NCBI GenBank assembly: GCA_004295015.1
Contig: SHNE01000056.1
Span: 1 to 64,000 of the forward strand
Origin: Bacteroidota bacterium
Lineage (GTDB): Bacteria; Bacteroidota; Bacteroidia; AKYH767-A; 2013-40CM-41-45
Direction: 5' to 3'
DNA length: 64,000 nt
Shown here: positions 44,301-53,796 of the stretch, piece after piece
Position numbering within the stretch: the stretch's first letter is position 1
Layout of the letters: every line of letters begins with the position of its first letter
Position numbers and translations under genes: made by a program
The notes under the pieces: generated by a model
Databases searched by the model: none
Told to the model about the DNA's origin: nothing
What the model saw: the letters and a program-made list of their open reading frames with translations, nothing else

Positions 44301-47300
44301 ATGCGTCTATCAAGTCTTGAAATCAAAGGGTTTAAGAGCTTCGGCGACAAAGTCGTCATCCATTTTGACAAGGGTGTAACGGCAATTGTGGGCCCGAACG
44401 GAAGCGGCAAATCAAATGTCGTAGACGCCATGCGTTGGGTTTTAGGTGAACAAAAGACCAGAATGTTGCGCTCTGAAAAGATGGAAAACATCATTTTCAA
44501 TGGTACTAAAACCCGTAAACAGGCCAATCTTGCTGAAGTTTCCCTCACTTTCGAAAACACTAAAAATATTCTGCCAACTGAATATTCCACGGTCACGATC
44601 ACCCGTCGTTTATACAGAAGTGGTGAATCGGAATATTTACTCAATAACGTTTCGTGCAGACTGAAAGATATTACCGACCTTTTTCTTGACACCGGCATCG
44701 GTTCAGATTCTTACGCAATCATTGAATTAAAAATGGTGGATGAGATCTTGAACGATAAACATAATGCCATTAAAACATTACTTGAAGAAGCGGCCGGCAT
44801 TTCAAAATATAAGATCAGAAAAAAACAAACCTTTCAAAAACTGGCAGACACTGAAGCTGACCTTAGCCGGGTAAATGATTTATTGTTTGAGATTGAGCGA
44901 AATATGAAAACGCTTGAATCACAAGCTAAAAAAACAGATCGCTATTATAAACTTAAAGAACAATATAAGGAACTCAGCAGTGAATTGGCTCTTTTCACAT
45001 TAAGCGGAAGCCGTACAACATTTGTTGAGTTACAGGAACAGGAAGAAAAACAAATAGCTGAGAAAACTTCCTATGATGCTCAATTGAGTGAAACTGAAGC
45101 CGAATTACAAAAGGTAAAGTTACACACACTCGATAAAGAGAAAGAACTTTCTGAATCGCAGAAACAACTTAATGATAAGATTGCTACCATCCGACAGCAC
45201 GAGAACGACAAGAAAATCAGCAATGAAAAGCTGAAGTTTTTGCAAGACAAAGAGTCCGGTCTGACGCAGCAAATCACAAAAGACAAGACCACCCTTCTTT
45301 CCACACAGGAACATATCCGCTTAAACGAAGAAGAAAAAGTAAACGAGGAAATTATTCTCGAGCAATTACAGGGACAATTGCTGGAACTTAAAGCAGAACT
45401 TGACAAAACACGTACTGCTCACGACACATTAAAAAGTGACATCTCCCGCATTACGAGCAGTGCACAGGCTATTCAGGCCAGCATGCACGAATCGGAGAAA
45501 AGCATGGCGGTAACCCAGGCACGCAGGGATTCACTTGAACGAGAAATTGAGCGACTAACTAATGATAATTCTGCCAAGGAAACAGAGCATAACCAATTCC
45601 ATGCAGAGGCAGAAAAGAGTAAAACAATAAAGGAAGAAAAAGAAAACGCGCTCAATGCATTATTGGCTTCGGAAGAGCACATTGCATCAGAAATCATCCG
45701 CCTCGATGAGGATTTAAAGAAGATGACGGAAGAAGTAATCGCTGATGGTCGTAAGCTTGACGCAAGGCAAAATGAGTATAATCTTACCAAGAGTCTTGTT
45801 GAAAATCTGGAAGGTTATCCGGAATCCTTAAGGTACCTGAGAAAGAATTCCAGCTCTGACAGCGCACCATTGTTTTCAGAAATTCTCAGTTGCCCGGCTG
45901 AATACAAAACAGCCATCGAGAATTACCTGGATCCCTACATGAATTATTTCGTGATCGACAGCATTGAAGATGCAAGCAAGTCTATCAACTTACTAAGCGA
46001 AGCTTCAAAGGGTCGTGCGAACTTTTTCATTCTTAAAAACTTTGAAGACAACTCAGCTCCGGCGGCAGAAGAAATAAATGGTTCTATACCTGCACTCTCA
46101 ATTATCGATGTTGAAGATCGCTTCCGACCGCTTTGCAGACACCTATTACGCAATGTTTATGTTGTCACCGAAAATCAGGATCAAACTCCATATCTGCAGG
46201 AAGTAAATCAGTCACTGGTATTTATTTCCAAGAACGGAAAATACTGCCGCACCAAACATTCTCTTAGCGGAGGTTCTGTTGGATTGTTCGACGGAAAAAG
46301 AATTGGACGTGCGAAACATCTGGAAAGTCTCGGGAAGGAAATTGAAAGCTTAAGCAAATCGCTTCAGGAAACTAAAACACATCGTGATGAGGTTCAACGA
46401 CAATTGCTGAGCAATAAGCAACAAAAAGAAAGATTCACTGCTGATAAAAACCGGTTTCAACAGGAAGTCAACAAAGCTGTACATGAGTTTAGCTCACTGA
46501 AAAACAAAGCAGAGCATTTGGTTTCCACGATGGAAAACAACCAAAAGATCCTGCAAGACCTGACTCAACAGAGAAAGGCTATAGACGAAAACACACAGGA
46601 AAACGACCTTAGTTTTCACGAGCACCTTGACTTATTAAGAACAGAATACGAAACAATTACTTCCCGGCTGACAAGCCAGCAAGAAGAGTTTTCATCACTA
46701 TCTGAACTGATGTCTGCTCAAAGCCATGAATACAACAATCACAACATACAGTGCATTCAGCAACAAAATAAAATTGCCACAATCGTTCGTGACCATGCCT
46801 ATAAAGTAAATTTACTTGAATCGTTAAATCAGAATATAACGGCGAATACAGCTGAACTGGAGCAAAGTCAGATTCAAATCCGCGAACTCCTTGAAACCTC
46901 TACCGGATTTGATGATCAACTGCTTAATTTATATGCAGAGAAAGAAACCATGGATCAATCGGTTGCTTTGATTGAGACAGAATATTTTAAATCCCGTGGT
47001 TTAACTGATGAACTTGAAGGGAAGATCAGAACTATTCGTCACCAAAGGGAACAGGCAGAGCAATTCGCTCAGGTAATAAAAGACCGTACGAATGAATTGA
47101 AGCTTCAACTGAATTCCCTCAAAGAGAGATTATCTGTTGAGTTCAATATCGATATTAATGATCTAATTGATAAAGAACCTTCGCCGGACTGGAATGAAGA
47201 AGAACTGCGAGAAAAGGTAAACAAGCAAAAATCGCAACTCGATAATTACGGACCTATCAATCCGATGGCGGTTGAAGCCTTCAATGAAATCAATGAGAGG

Positions 47301-47858
47301 TATGTATTTATCAATACCCAGAAAAACGACCTCGCACTGGCGAAGGAGTCATTGTTAAAGACGATTGAAGAAATTGAAGTAACTGCACGCGAAAACTTTA
47401 TGCAGGCATTTACAGATATCCGTCAGAACTTCATCAAAGTGTTTCGTTCACTCTTTACAGAGGATGATGATTGTGATCTTGTCCTTATCAATCCTGAAAA
47501 CCCAACAGAGAGTGATGTTCAGATTATAGCAAAACCTAAAGGAAAGCGTCCATTGTCTATCTCCCAACTTTCAGGAGGAGAAAAAACGCTTACGGCTACA
47601 GCCCTCCTCTTTGGAATTTATCTCTTGAAGCCTGCTCCTTTCTGCATATTCGACGAGGTAGACGCTCCCTTAGATGATATGAACATTGACAAGTTCAACA
47701 ACATCATCAAGAAGTTTAGTGCTGAATCACAATTTATCATCATCACTCACAATAAGAGAACGATGACTGCTACCGATATCATTTATGGTATCACTATGGT
47801 AGAACAGGGTGTGACTCAGGTTGTACCTGTGGATCTGGCAGAAGTTGTAGAAAACTGA
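44301..47858 (+). CDS. smc: Chromosome segregation protein SMC
   Basis: With ATG 44301 the protein has 1185 residues, typical for bacterial SMC. The N-terminal head begins MRLSSLEIKGFKSF and has Walker A GPNGSGKSN. Two long coiled-coil arms flank a hinge at residues about 490-650 (SCPAEYKTAIENYLDPYMNY and the GG pair in HSLSGGSVGLFDGK). The C-terminal head has the signature LSGGEKTLTATALLFGI, Walker B FCIFDEVDAPLDD and a D-loop. SMC loops and compacts the chromosome with ScpA and ScpB, not encoded here. A strong terminator follows. Confidence 0.97.
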   Translation: MRLSSLEIKGFKSFGDKVVIHFDKGVTAIVGPNGSGKSNVVDAMRWVLGEQKTRMLRSEKMENIIFNGTKTRKQANLAEVSLTFENTKNILPTEYSTVTITRRLYRSGESEYLLNNVSCRLKDITDLFLDTGIGSDSYAIIELKMVDEILNDKHNAIKTLLEEAAGISKYKIRKKQTFQKLADTEADLSRVNDLLFEIERNMKTLESQAKKTDRYYKLKEQYKELSSELALFTLSGSRTTFVELQEQEEKQIAEKTSYDAQLSETEAELQKVKLHTLDKEKELSESQKQLNDKIATIRQHENDKKISNEKLKFLQDKESGLTQQITKDKTTLLSTQEHIRLNEEEKVNEEIILEQLQGQLLELKAELDKTRTAHDTLKSDISRITSSAQAIQASMHESEKSMAVTQARRDSLEREIERLTNDNSAKETEHNQFHAEAEKSKTIKEEKENALNALLASEEHIASEIIRLDEDLKKMTEEVIADGRKLDARQNEYNLTKSLVENLEGYPESLRYLRKNSSSDSAPLFSEILSCPAEYKTAIENYLDPYMNYFVIDSIEDASKSINLLSEASKGRANFFILKNFEDNSAPAAEEINGSIPALSIIDVEDRFRPLCRHLLRNVYVVTENQDQTPYLQEVNQSLVFISKNGKYCRTKHSLSGGSVGLFDGKRIGRAKHLESLGKEIESLSKSLQETKTHRDEVQRQLLSNKQQKERFTADKNRFQQEVNKAVHEFSSLKNKAEHLVSTMENNQKILQDLTQQRKAIDENTQENDLSFHEHLDLLRTEYETITSRLTSQQEEFSSLSELMSAQSHEYNNHNIQCIQQQNKIATIVRDHAYKVNLLESLNQNITANTAELEQSQIQIRELLETSTGFDDQLLNLYAEKETMDQSVALIETEYFKSRGLTDELEGKIRTIRHQREQAEQFAQVIKDRTNELKLQLNSLKERLSVEFNIDINDLIDKEPSPDWNEEELREKVNKQKSQLDNYGPINPMAVEAFNEINERYVFINTQKNDLALAKESLLKTIEEIEVTARENFMQAFTDIRQNFIKVFRSLFTEDDDCDLVLINPENPTESDVQIIAKPKGKRPLSISQLSGGEKTLTATALLFGIYLLKPAPFCIFDEVDAPLDDMNIDKFNNIIKKFSAESQFIIITHNKRTMTATDIIYGITMVEQGVTQVVPVDLAEVVEN

Positions 47859-47870
47859 GTTTGAAAAACA

Positions 47871-47923
47871 AAATTTACCCAAAAAAAAGCCGGAATCACT
47901 TCCGGCTTTTTTTGGGTAAATTT
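47871..47923 (+). terminator. Terminator of smc
   Basis: Long palindrome AAATTTACCC with GGGTAAATTT, then an A-tract/T-tract pair, then GCCGGAA-TCAC-TTCCGGC. The central stem followed by seven T residues is a strong terminator for rightward transcripts; the A-tract makes it usable leftward as well. Confidence 0.9.
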
Positions 47924-47946
47924 CTCATAGAAGAGTGCTGAAAAAT

Positions 47947-47982
47947 ACACAAGCCTGTATCTTACGGGATACAGGCTTGTGT
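47947..47982 (-). terminator. Terminator of the exopolysaccharide operon's last gene
   Basis: A perfect 15-base stem, ACACAAGCCTGTATC with GATACAGGCTTGTGT, and a six-base loop. On the minus strand it is followed by ATTTTTCAG. It lies 349 bases past the wzi-like stop codon and 23 bases from the smc terminator, forming a back-to-back pair. Confidence 0.7.
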
Positions 47983-48330
47983 TGGAAGTTTTACGGAACT
48001 TCTGAATTGCGGAACCTGTTGATTTGTGTTCGTGTTTTCATTAGGTCCTTAGCTGAAAAACAGTTCGATGATTGTATTTTATTATTCTTGTCCAACCAAA
48101 TCATTCAAAGAACTATTATGTCATCAAAGAAATGACAAGAAGGTTGAACCGAGAAACAGCAATGTATAAGTGGCGGAACCGGCCGACAAGTGGCAGCTTA
48201 GCTGAATAAGTGGTTTATTCGATATTACGCTTTCTCAAAATCATGACAGAAAAGTCAATTCAATCCGGACTAACAGCTTACGGAAATCAATCCGGTAAAA
48301 AATCTGACAGGAAGAAAATTCGGGTCCTCA
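47983..48330. other. Intergenic region with relic transposon-like repeats
   Basis: About 350 bases between the terminator and the wzi-like gene. The only structure recognised is the set of three 20-base repeats at 48168-48227. Confidence 0.55.
48168..48227 (+). repeat. Three tandem 20-base AAGTGG repeats (possible IS21-type end)
   Basis: AAGTGGCGGAACCGGCCGAC (48168), AAGTGGCAGCTTAGCTGAAT (48188) and a third beginning AAGTGG (48208) are spaced exactly 20 bases apart. IS21-family ends are known to hold several transposase-binding repeats of about this size that contain AAGTGGC-like cores. No istA or istB gene is adjacent, so this would be a solitary remnant. Confidence 0.5.
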
Positions 48331-49965
48331 TCAGAAGCCAATATTGGCTCCGACATTAATTGTTGTTCGCTTGCCTCTGAAATAAGGCATCGAATAAACA
48401 TCATCCTTCAGGCCATGATGGTCGGTAGATGATAGAGCGGCGAAAATCCAAGCATCGTTCAGGAGCTGGTAGCGGGCCTTAAATGAAATATCAGACGCCT
48501 GCCAGTACACTCTGTCAATAAATGGGTGACCAAGGCCATTCCCCTGAGGATCCGCCGAGACACCGGTATACAAATACTCCCAGCCTTTCTGAGCAAGTGT
48601 GTAAGAGGCTTCTAGAAGGAGCTTTGAAATTGGCTTGTATCCCAACGACAGATATACTTCCTGAGCATTATCCCCGAGGTAGTGACCCATGTTAAAACTG
48701 CTCGATGCAAAAGTAGTGGTGCTAATATAATGTCGATAAACCACAGGATTAGTCCGTGTATATTCGGCTGTAAGAAAAACATTTTTAATTCCAAGGTTAC
48801 TCAGGCGAGCTCCAACTTTCATTGAATAAAAGTTAGAATGTTTGGATTTATCAGTTGCTCTTCCAAGAGCTATTTCGTCGACAAACACGCTTAGATATAA
48901 ATGTGTGTTTCGGATATTTCGTGAGCTGATATTAAAAAAGAATTGAGAATTCTGTCCCAGGAAGTTACTCCCTGTTGAAGTCAATGAATGATCTATAGTT
49001 TTGAAGAAGAAAAAAGGGATCAGGTAAGCGGGATGCACATTTTGATCTGAATAAACTATAGAATTACCGAGTGAAACCTGCAACCTCTTAAAGGGAGTCA
49101 GGGTGTACATATTGGCAGCAATATACTTTGGTCTGAAATTAATCCGATTCGAATTACCATTAACATACGTTTTACTGCTGTCGATAACATCACTCACCAG
49201 CCAGCCATGAATATAATTGAAATCAAACCAAGGAACCGGTTTAAGATGTAATTTCAGAGAAGCAAAACTCGGTTGATGTCCGGAAAAAATATTTGAACCA
49301 TGGTAGTTATCACCCCATACAAAATGATCTTTGACAAGACCAACACTTCCCCAGGCCCAGGTATAAGTTATTCCACCCCGCATCTCATCAAAATCGCCCC
49401 CGCCTTTTGTATCAACTTTGTAATTTGAAGCATCAAACTGATTCAGGTATGCCGGATCACTGAGGCGTTTGCTTTCATGGTTATCACGAAGACTTGCATA
49501 GAAACCCAATTTCTTCCCAACATAAGAATAGATTTCTGCTCCATTCCATCGATGATAAAAACTGCCGCTATCATTGCTGTAATAACTCATTCCAAGTATA
49601 GGATTCAAGTTGAATGTGAACAAGGAATCTTTGTAATAGAAAAGATCTAATCGCTTATCAAATTTTTTATCAGGTCTTAACTCTTTCGAAAAATCTTTGA
49701 GGTAAAAATCCAATTCCTTTTGCTGACGCTGATTCAACTCTGCTCTCTTATTATTAGCCTCGAACAACTTTTCCGCTATAAGCATCCTCGAATAGGGCTT
49801 GATAGCAGAATTAAGTTCTATGATCTGTGCATTACTGAGCTCATCGAGGTAATCGTAAATATCTGTGCTACTGACATGCTGATAGACTTCCTGAGCCATC
49901 GTATGAGAGTGCCAGAGAATACTTAAGCTAAGGCACAGGAGGATCTTCCGGATGGATGCTGTCAT
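48331..49965 (-). CDS. Wzi-like capsule assembly outer membrane protein
   Basis: A 544-residue outer membrane protein. The signal peptide is MTASIRKILLCLSLSILWHS followed by HTMAQ. Residues about 25-110 form a helical region (VYQHVSSTDIYDYLDELSNA), and the remainder is a beta-barrel of about 18 strands with the FNLNPILGMSYYSND and GWLVSDV type strands, ending GANIGF. Wzi binds capsule or exopolysaccharide at the cell surface. It is the last gene of the polysaccharide locus and has its own promoter at 49984-49991. Confidence 0.82.
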   Translation of the reverse strand: MTASIRKILLCLSLSILWHSHTMAQEVYQHVSSTDIYDYLDELSNAQIIELNSAIKPYSRMLIAEKLFEANNKRAELNQRQQKELDFYLKDFSKELRPDKKFDKRLDLFYYKDSLFTFNLNPILGMSYYSNDSGSFYHRWNGAEIYSYVGKKLGFYASLRDNHESKRLSDPAYLNQFDASNYKVDTKGGGDFDEMRGGITYTWAWGSVGLVKDHFVWGDNYHGSNIFSGHQPSFASLKLHLKPVPWFDFNYIHGWLVSDVIDSSKTYVNGNSNRINFRPKYIAANMYTLTPFKRLQVSLGNSIVYSDQNVHPAYLIPFFFFKTIDHSLTSTGSNFLGQNSQFFFNISSRNIRNTHLYLSVFVDEIALGRATDKSKHSNFYSMKVGARLSNLGIKNVFLTAEYTRTNPVVYRHYISTTTFASSSFNMGHYLGDNAQEVYLSLGYKPISKLLLEASYTLAQKGWEYLYTGVSADPQGNGLGHPFIDRVYWQASDISFKARYQLLNDAWIFAALSSTDHHGLKDDVYSMPYFRGKRTTINVGANIGF

Positions 49966-49983
49966 TTTCCGTTTATTTTATTG

Positions 49984-49991
49984 CAAAAATA
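49984..49991 (-). promoter_or_regulatory. -7 box of the wzi-like gene
   Basis: TATTTTTG on the minus strand, a perfect TAnnTTTG, ends 18 bases before the start codon. The -33 region is AT-rich without a clear TTG. It implies wzi can be expressed separately from the upstream genes. Confidence 0.55.
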
Positions 49992-50025
49992 GAGTTGGAA
50001 TCGAATAATAAAACCCTTTCAGGAA

Positions 50026-51207
50026 TTATTTACTACGAGCACTTTTAACAAGAATATTATAACTGGCCTTAAAGAAATAACGAATGTCAGTTATCCAGCC
50101 GGATTTCTCATAGGCTGTAAGATAATTCATTTCGGAGGCCATGATTTCTTCCAATGTTTTAGGAAGATCTGCGTAGAAAGGAGGAAGTAAGCCGGGCTTA
50201 TGTTGTAAACGTTTAGCCCTAAGTTCAGGTGTATATAAACTCAGGTAGTGAGCACTCAAGGGTCTGACACCAACGATTTTTAAATCTCCACGAAGCAGAT
50301 TGATGATCATTGGAATTTCGTCAACCCAATATTTTCTGAAAAATTTCCCCAGCGTAGACACGCGGAAGTCGTCTTTTAATTTACCTCCATCTGCCAATGC
50401 ATTCTGCTCATAAACGTACTGCTGGATAAATTCGGAATAAGCATGCATCGTACGCATCTTATATACATGGATAATACGACCACCTTTTCCGTGACGGCGC
50501 ATTCTGAAAATGGCGCCATAAACAGGCTCGTAATCAAACAAAGGATCTTTTTGTTTGGTTGCGACAAAGTATAAATTATGCCCTATAAATTTCTTGTCAA
50601 TAATTTTGAAACCGGCAGCGTATAAACGGCCAAAGGTCTCAGTACGAGAAAGCACTTTATTTCGGTCTCCCGTTAGCTTCAAATAAATCGTATTGGTAAC
50701 AGGAAGCTTCGGGAATACACGTTTGAGAATGAAGTCGAGCACATAATAAATATGACTGATCACCGGCGGAAACTTTTTCATGATTCTTTGTTTCCGAAGA
50801 TACTTTGTCTCCACGCAGCCAATGAACATTCCGTTATCACCCAACTGTTGGTTGACAGAAGAAAAGAACCGATTGATTTCCTTTACGTCATTAACTCTTT
50901 TCAGATTTATGATTGCCTTTGTATTAAGAGGCAACTGAAGAATACTTTCAGATATGGAAGTCCGAAGAATTGAAATTCCCTGTTCATTGAGATTACAATG
51001 ACTGGTAATAAAGGCGCGGACCCGCTTGTCCATCCCCCCTATTTTCTCTAGATGGGGCTTTGGAAAATACTTGGGACGACGTAATTTAGTAGTTCGAGGA
51101 AGTGATACAGCTAATGACCCTTCACCTGCCAAAACAGGAGTCGCACGAAAGCGATAGGCCCATTTGGTTGAAGCAGATTTAAGATTATTAATTTTTTTCA
51201 TTTTCAC
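50026..51207 (-). CDS. Polyprenyl-phosphate sugar-1-phosphate transferase-like protein, atypical N-terminus
   Basis: A 393-residue protein. Residues about 215-390 match the bacterial sugar transferase catalytic domain: HVYKMRTM, FRVSTLGKFFRKYWVDEIPM (catalytic D-E pair) and NLLRGDLKIVGVRPL, then HKPGLLPPF. These enzymes start a repeat unit by moving a sugar phosphate to undecaprenyl phosphate. The N-terminal half is soluble (ITSHCNLNEQGISILRTSIS) and looks like a degenerate Rossmann or methyltransferase domain; the usual long membrane anchor is missing, apart from a short hydrophobic stretch near 145-160. It may still be the initiating enzyme. Confidence 0.83.
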   Translation of the reverse strand: MKMKKINNLKSASTKWAYRFRATPVLAGEGSLAVSLPRTTKLRRPKYFPKPHLEKIGGMDKRVRAFITSHCNLNEQGISILRTSISESILQLPLNTKAIINLKRVNDVKEINRFFSSVNQQLGDNGMFIGCVETKYLRKQRIMKKFPPVISHIYYVLDFILKRVFPKLPVTNTIYLKLTGDRNKVLSRTETFGRLYAAGFKIIDKKFIGHNLYFVATKQKDPLFDYEPVYGAIFRMRRHGKGGRIIHVYKMRTMHAYSEFIQQYVYEQNALADGGKLKDDFRVSTLGKFFRKYWVDEIPMIINLLRGDLKIVGVRPLSAHYLSLYTPELRAKRLQHKPGLLPPFYADLPKTLEEIMASEMNYLTAYEKSGWITDIRYFFKASYNILVKSARSK

Positions 51208-51633
51208 ACCGATATCCCATTCGCAGGGATTTTTTACAATTTACTCCTCACCACGCAGGAAAGGAAGTTAATTCGGTGAAAACGGACTAAAATCTGGTCA
51301 ATAACCCGATATGCTTGGTAAAACCAGCGACATAATGGATGTACTTTCTAGAATTTACCTTAATTGTTTTGCATTCCGCAGTTTGGAATCACCCAATAAA
51401 TACAAAACAATCGATGTAATCAGACTACCTTTTGTAAGTAGTTGTGTTTCTGATATTAGTGTTACGTTTTCCTGAATTGTAAGGTAAATGTATGAAAGGA
51501 ATTGGATTACGCAAGTTTTCCGACAGAATCAAAACAATTTGTTAATAAAAAAATAACAGTGTTCGAAAAAACTGCAAAAAGGGCTGAATTCAGCCATGAG
51601 CGCTGGTTTCTGTGGATAATTGATTTCAGGAAA
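51208..51633. other. Gap inside the polysaccharide locus
   Basis: A 426-base stretch between the DUF354-like gene and the sugar transferase, the only long gap in the locus. Two short open frames (51502-51811 region) lie partly inside the neighbouring gene and look spurious. No promoter with both boxes was recognised. Confidence 0.5.
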
Positions 51634-52728
51634 TTATCGGAATCTCTCAAGTTCTTCTATCTTTTTCAAACAATCGATATCCTTCGGAGAACAGCTAAGC
51701 AACCATTGCATAGTTTTTGAAAAATCAGATTTCTCCAGCAGCATCTTGTCACGCCTTGATGACCATTCTTTCTTTATGTTCTCTATAGAAAGGTACGCAT
51801 CAAGCACCTGAAAAAGTTTATCAGGATCATCAGTACGCACACCACTTGTTAAATGATAAGTCTTTTCAAGATCTTCTAAATAGGAAAGTTCACCGACGAA
51901 ATCATTGAAACGTATAGCGGGAGTACCCAAGACAGCAGCCTCGGCAGTCATCGTTTGACTGTCGCCAATAAACATTTCGGCATAGTACAGTGCATGGTGT
52001 ATATCACTGGCACGAATATTTATCCGGTATGGTTCAAACTCCGGCGTTAGATTTCGTTCAGATGTGAGATGAACCTTACCGTGCTCAGCTAATATTTTTA
52101 TTAATCGCCTCGCAATATCATCAGTGATACCTGTCTTTCCTACATCATGGTATGCGCCCAACTCTGAAAACCGAACAATGAAATTCTTCACCGAAAGATC
52201 AAAAATTTTCTCTACTCGTTTTCTGTCCGGAGTGAAATGATTTGGATGCAGATAAGCTAGTTCATGATAGGAAGGATAGCCAAGCTTTTTATGATTCCAT
52301 TTCCAGGCACTGCAGCAATCCGGACAAACAAGATAGGTCGCAGTAGGCCCTGCTATTCGTGCAAAGGAGGCAACCTTTTCAAAATCGTCTTCAAACAAAA
52401 TAAAAGAAGGAATATTCAGGAGCTTCCCTAAAACACCAAGTTCCGCTGCACTACCAACTAACCGCTGCGGTTTATGCTTAAGAATAATTCCCATCAGTTT
52501 TAACATCCTCCGGGAAAAATTCAAGATTATGCGAATTTTATTCTTCTTTGAACCTGAACTTTTGGAATCAATATTCAGAAACTCAATTCCCGACTCCTTC
52601 AAAAGTGTTTCCAGAACGTCTTTAGACTTTATACAAACTACGATCTCATCAGATGGGAAAGAAAGAATAGCATTCTTATACAGATGAAAGTGGGCAGGAT
52701 GTCCCAGATAAAAAAGGGCCTTCGTCAT
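51634..52728 (-). CDS. DUF354-family protein (glycosyltransferase-like fold)
   Basis: A 364-residue protein. It opens TKALFYLGHPAHFHLYKNAI and shows the GT-B-like layout of DUF354, with GSAAELGVLGKLL, VCPDCCSAWKWNHKKLGYPS and the donor-site-like MFIGDSQTMTAEAAVLGTPA. Members occur in polysaccharide loci and are presumed glycosyltransferases, but no activity is proven for the family. It follows the acyltransferase gene by 24 bases. Confidence 0.75.
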   Translation of the reverse strand: MTKALFYLGHPAHFHLYKNAILSFPSDEIVVCIKSKDVLETLLKESGIEFLNIDSKSSGSKKNKIRIILNFSRRMLKLMGIILKHKPQRLVGSAAELGVLGKLLNIPSFILFEDDFEKVASFARIAGPTATYLVCPDCCSAWKWNHKKLGYPSYHELAYLHPNHFTPDRKRVEKIFDLSVKNFIVRFSELGAYHDVGKTGITDDIARRLIKILAEHGKVHLTSERNLTPEFEPYRINIRASDIHHALYYAEMFIGDSQTMTAEAAVLGTPAIRFNDFVGELSYLEDLEKTYHLTSGVRTDDPDKLFQVLDAYLSIENIKKEWSSRRDKMLLEKSDFSKTMQWLLSCSPKDIDCLKKIEELERFR

Positions 52729-52752
52729 ATTCTACATTCTGAATTCATTCAA

Positions 52753-53793
52753 CTAATCCAATCTTGAGAAGCGAACACCATAACGGGAAAAGAAAGCAAG
52801 CAATTCCTCTCCTGATGCGTTGGATCCTATTCTCATTCCATTATTAATCGAAACTGCCATACCATATCCGCTCTCAATCGCCTCTTGTAAGATCGCCGGT
52901 GTAGCGCTGTCAAAAATAACGACCGAGCCGGAATCCCCCTTAATATGCATCAGCGGAGAAAGCACATAATGAATTGCGCCGCTCCTCTTTCCCTGAATAG
53001 TTGCAATGAAGCCATTATCCTCCGCTTGCACGTCACAGGTAAAGTCTTCATATCTCAGGTAATTGAAAAACTCATCAAAAATATTCTTCAATACCTTGTC
53101 TTTCTCATTTTTTGCAGGTTGAGTGGGAACATTTTCCTTAATAATTTTTGCAGGTGATCCTGCGGCGATGCAATTGGATGGAAGATCACTGTTCAACATC
53201 GAATTGGCACCAACTACAACATTATCTCCAACTGTAACACCGGGCATGATAAATACCCTCCATGGAAGCCATACTTTCTTACCAAGATGAATGGGAGCGA
53301 ATTTTACCGGAAATCCTTCCAGTTGAGAATTCCAACTGCCATGAGTAAATAAAAGACAGTGCCCGCCAATACCTGAATCGTCATCAATAAAAATTGGCAA
53401 TGTCGGATTAAGGTAACTAAGCTGCATGATAATACATCGTTTCCCCATATGGAAAGACGACTGGGGAGTCTTCATCCCTCCGATATACACTTGCTCATTG
53501 ATGCGCGAGTCCTCATCGATAAATATTTTCTCTGTGTCAATCACCGAAAAGGATCCGATTTTCACAAATCTTTTTAGTGTTAGTTGCCTTCCCCGAATAA
53601 TTGTAAAGAATCCGACCTTTGTATGGTCGCCAATCTCCACTTTTCTTCCGATGATGACACTTCCAAAAGACAAGCTCACACCTTTACCAATACGATACCC
53701 TTTGGCACGGTAAACCACCTTCTTCAGAAAGGATGGCAACATACCTATGCAAAGCATGTGAAGAACCGGTATACGTCTTTTCTTAATTAACAT
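52753..53793 (-). CDS. Acyltransferase with left-handed beta-helix (hexapeptide repeats)
   Basis: A 346-residue protein. Residues about 30-215 have hexapeptide repeats ([LIV]-G-x4) such as GSVIIGRKVEIGDHTKVGFF, and MPGVTVGDNVVVGANSMLNS near the end, with the catalytic-type histidine in GGHCLLFTHGSW. Such enzymes acetylate or otherwise acylate sugars. Residues about 225-346 are an extra domain without recognised motifs. It sits three bases after the deacetylase-like gene and probably decorates the same polymer. Confidence 0.85.
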   Translation of the reverse strand: MLIKKRRIPVLHMLCIGMLPSFLKKVVYRAKGYRIGKGVSLSFGSVIIGRKVEIGDHTKVGFFTIIRGRQLTLKRFVKIGSFSVIDTEKIFIDEDSRINEQVYIGGMKTPQSSFHMGKRCIIMQLSYLNPTLPIFIDDDSGIGGHCLLFTHGSWNSQLEGFPVKFAPIHLGKKVWLPWRVFIMPGVTVGDNVVVGANSMLNSDLPSNCIAAGSPAKIIKENVPTQPAKNEKDKVLKNIFDEFFNYLRYEDFTCDVQAEDNGFIATIQGKRSGAIHYVLSPLMHIKGDSGSVVIFDSATPAILQEAIESGYGMAVSINNGMRIGSNASGEELLAFFSRYGVRFSRLD

Positions 53794-53796
53794 TCT

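Noticed and set aside
44237-44698. 153-codon minus-strand frame inside smc
   Set aside because: Shadow of the SMC head domain.
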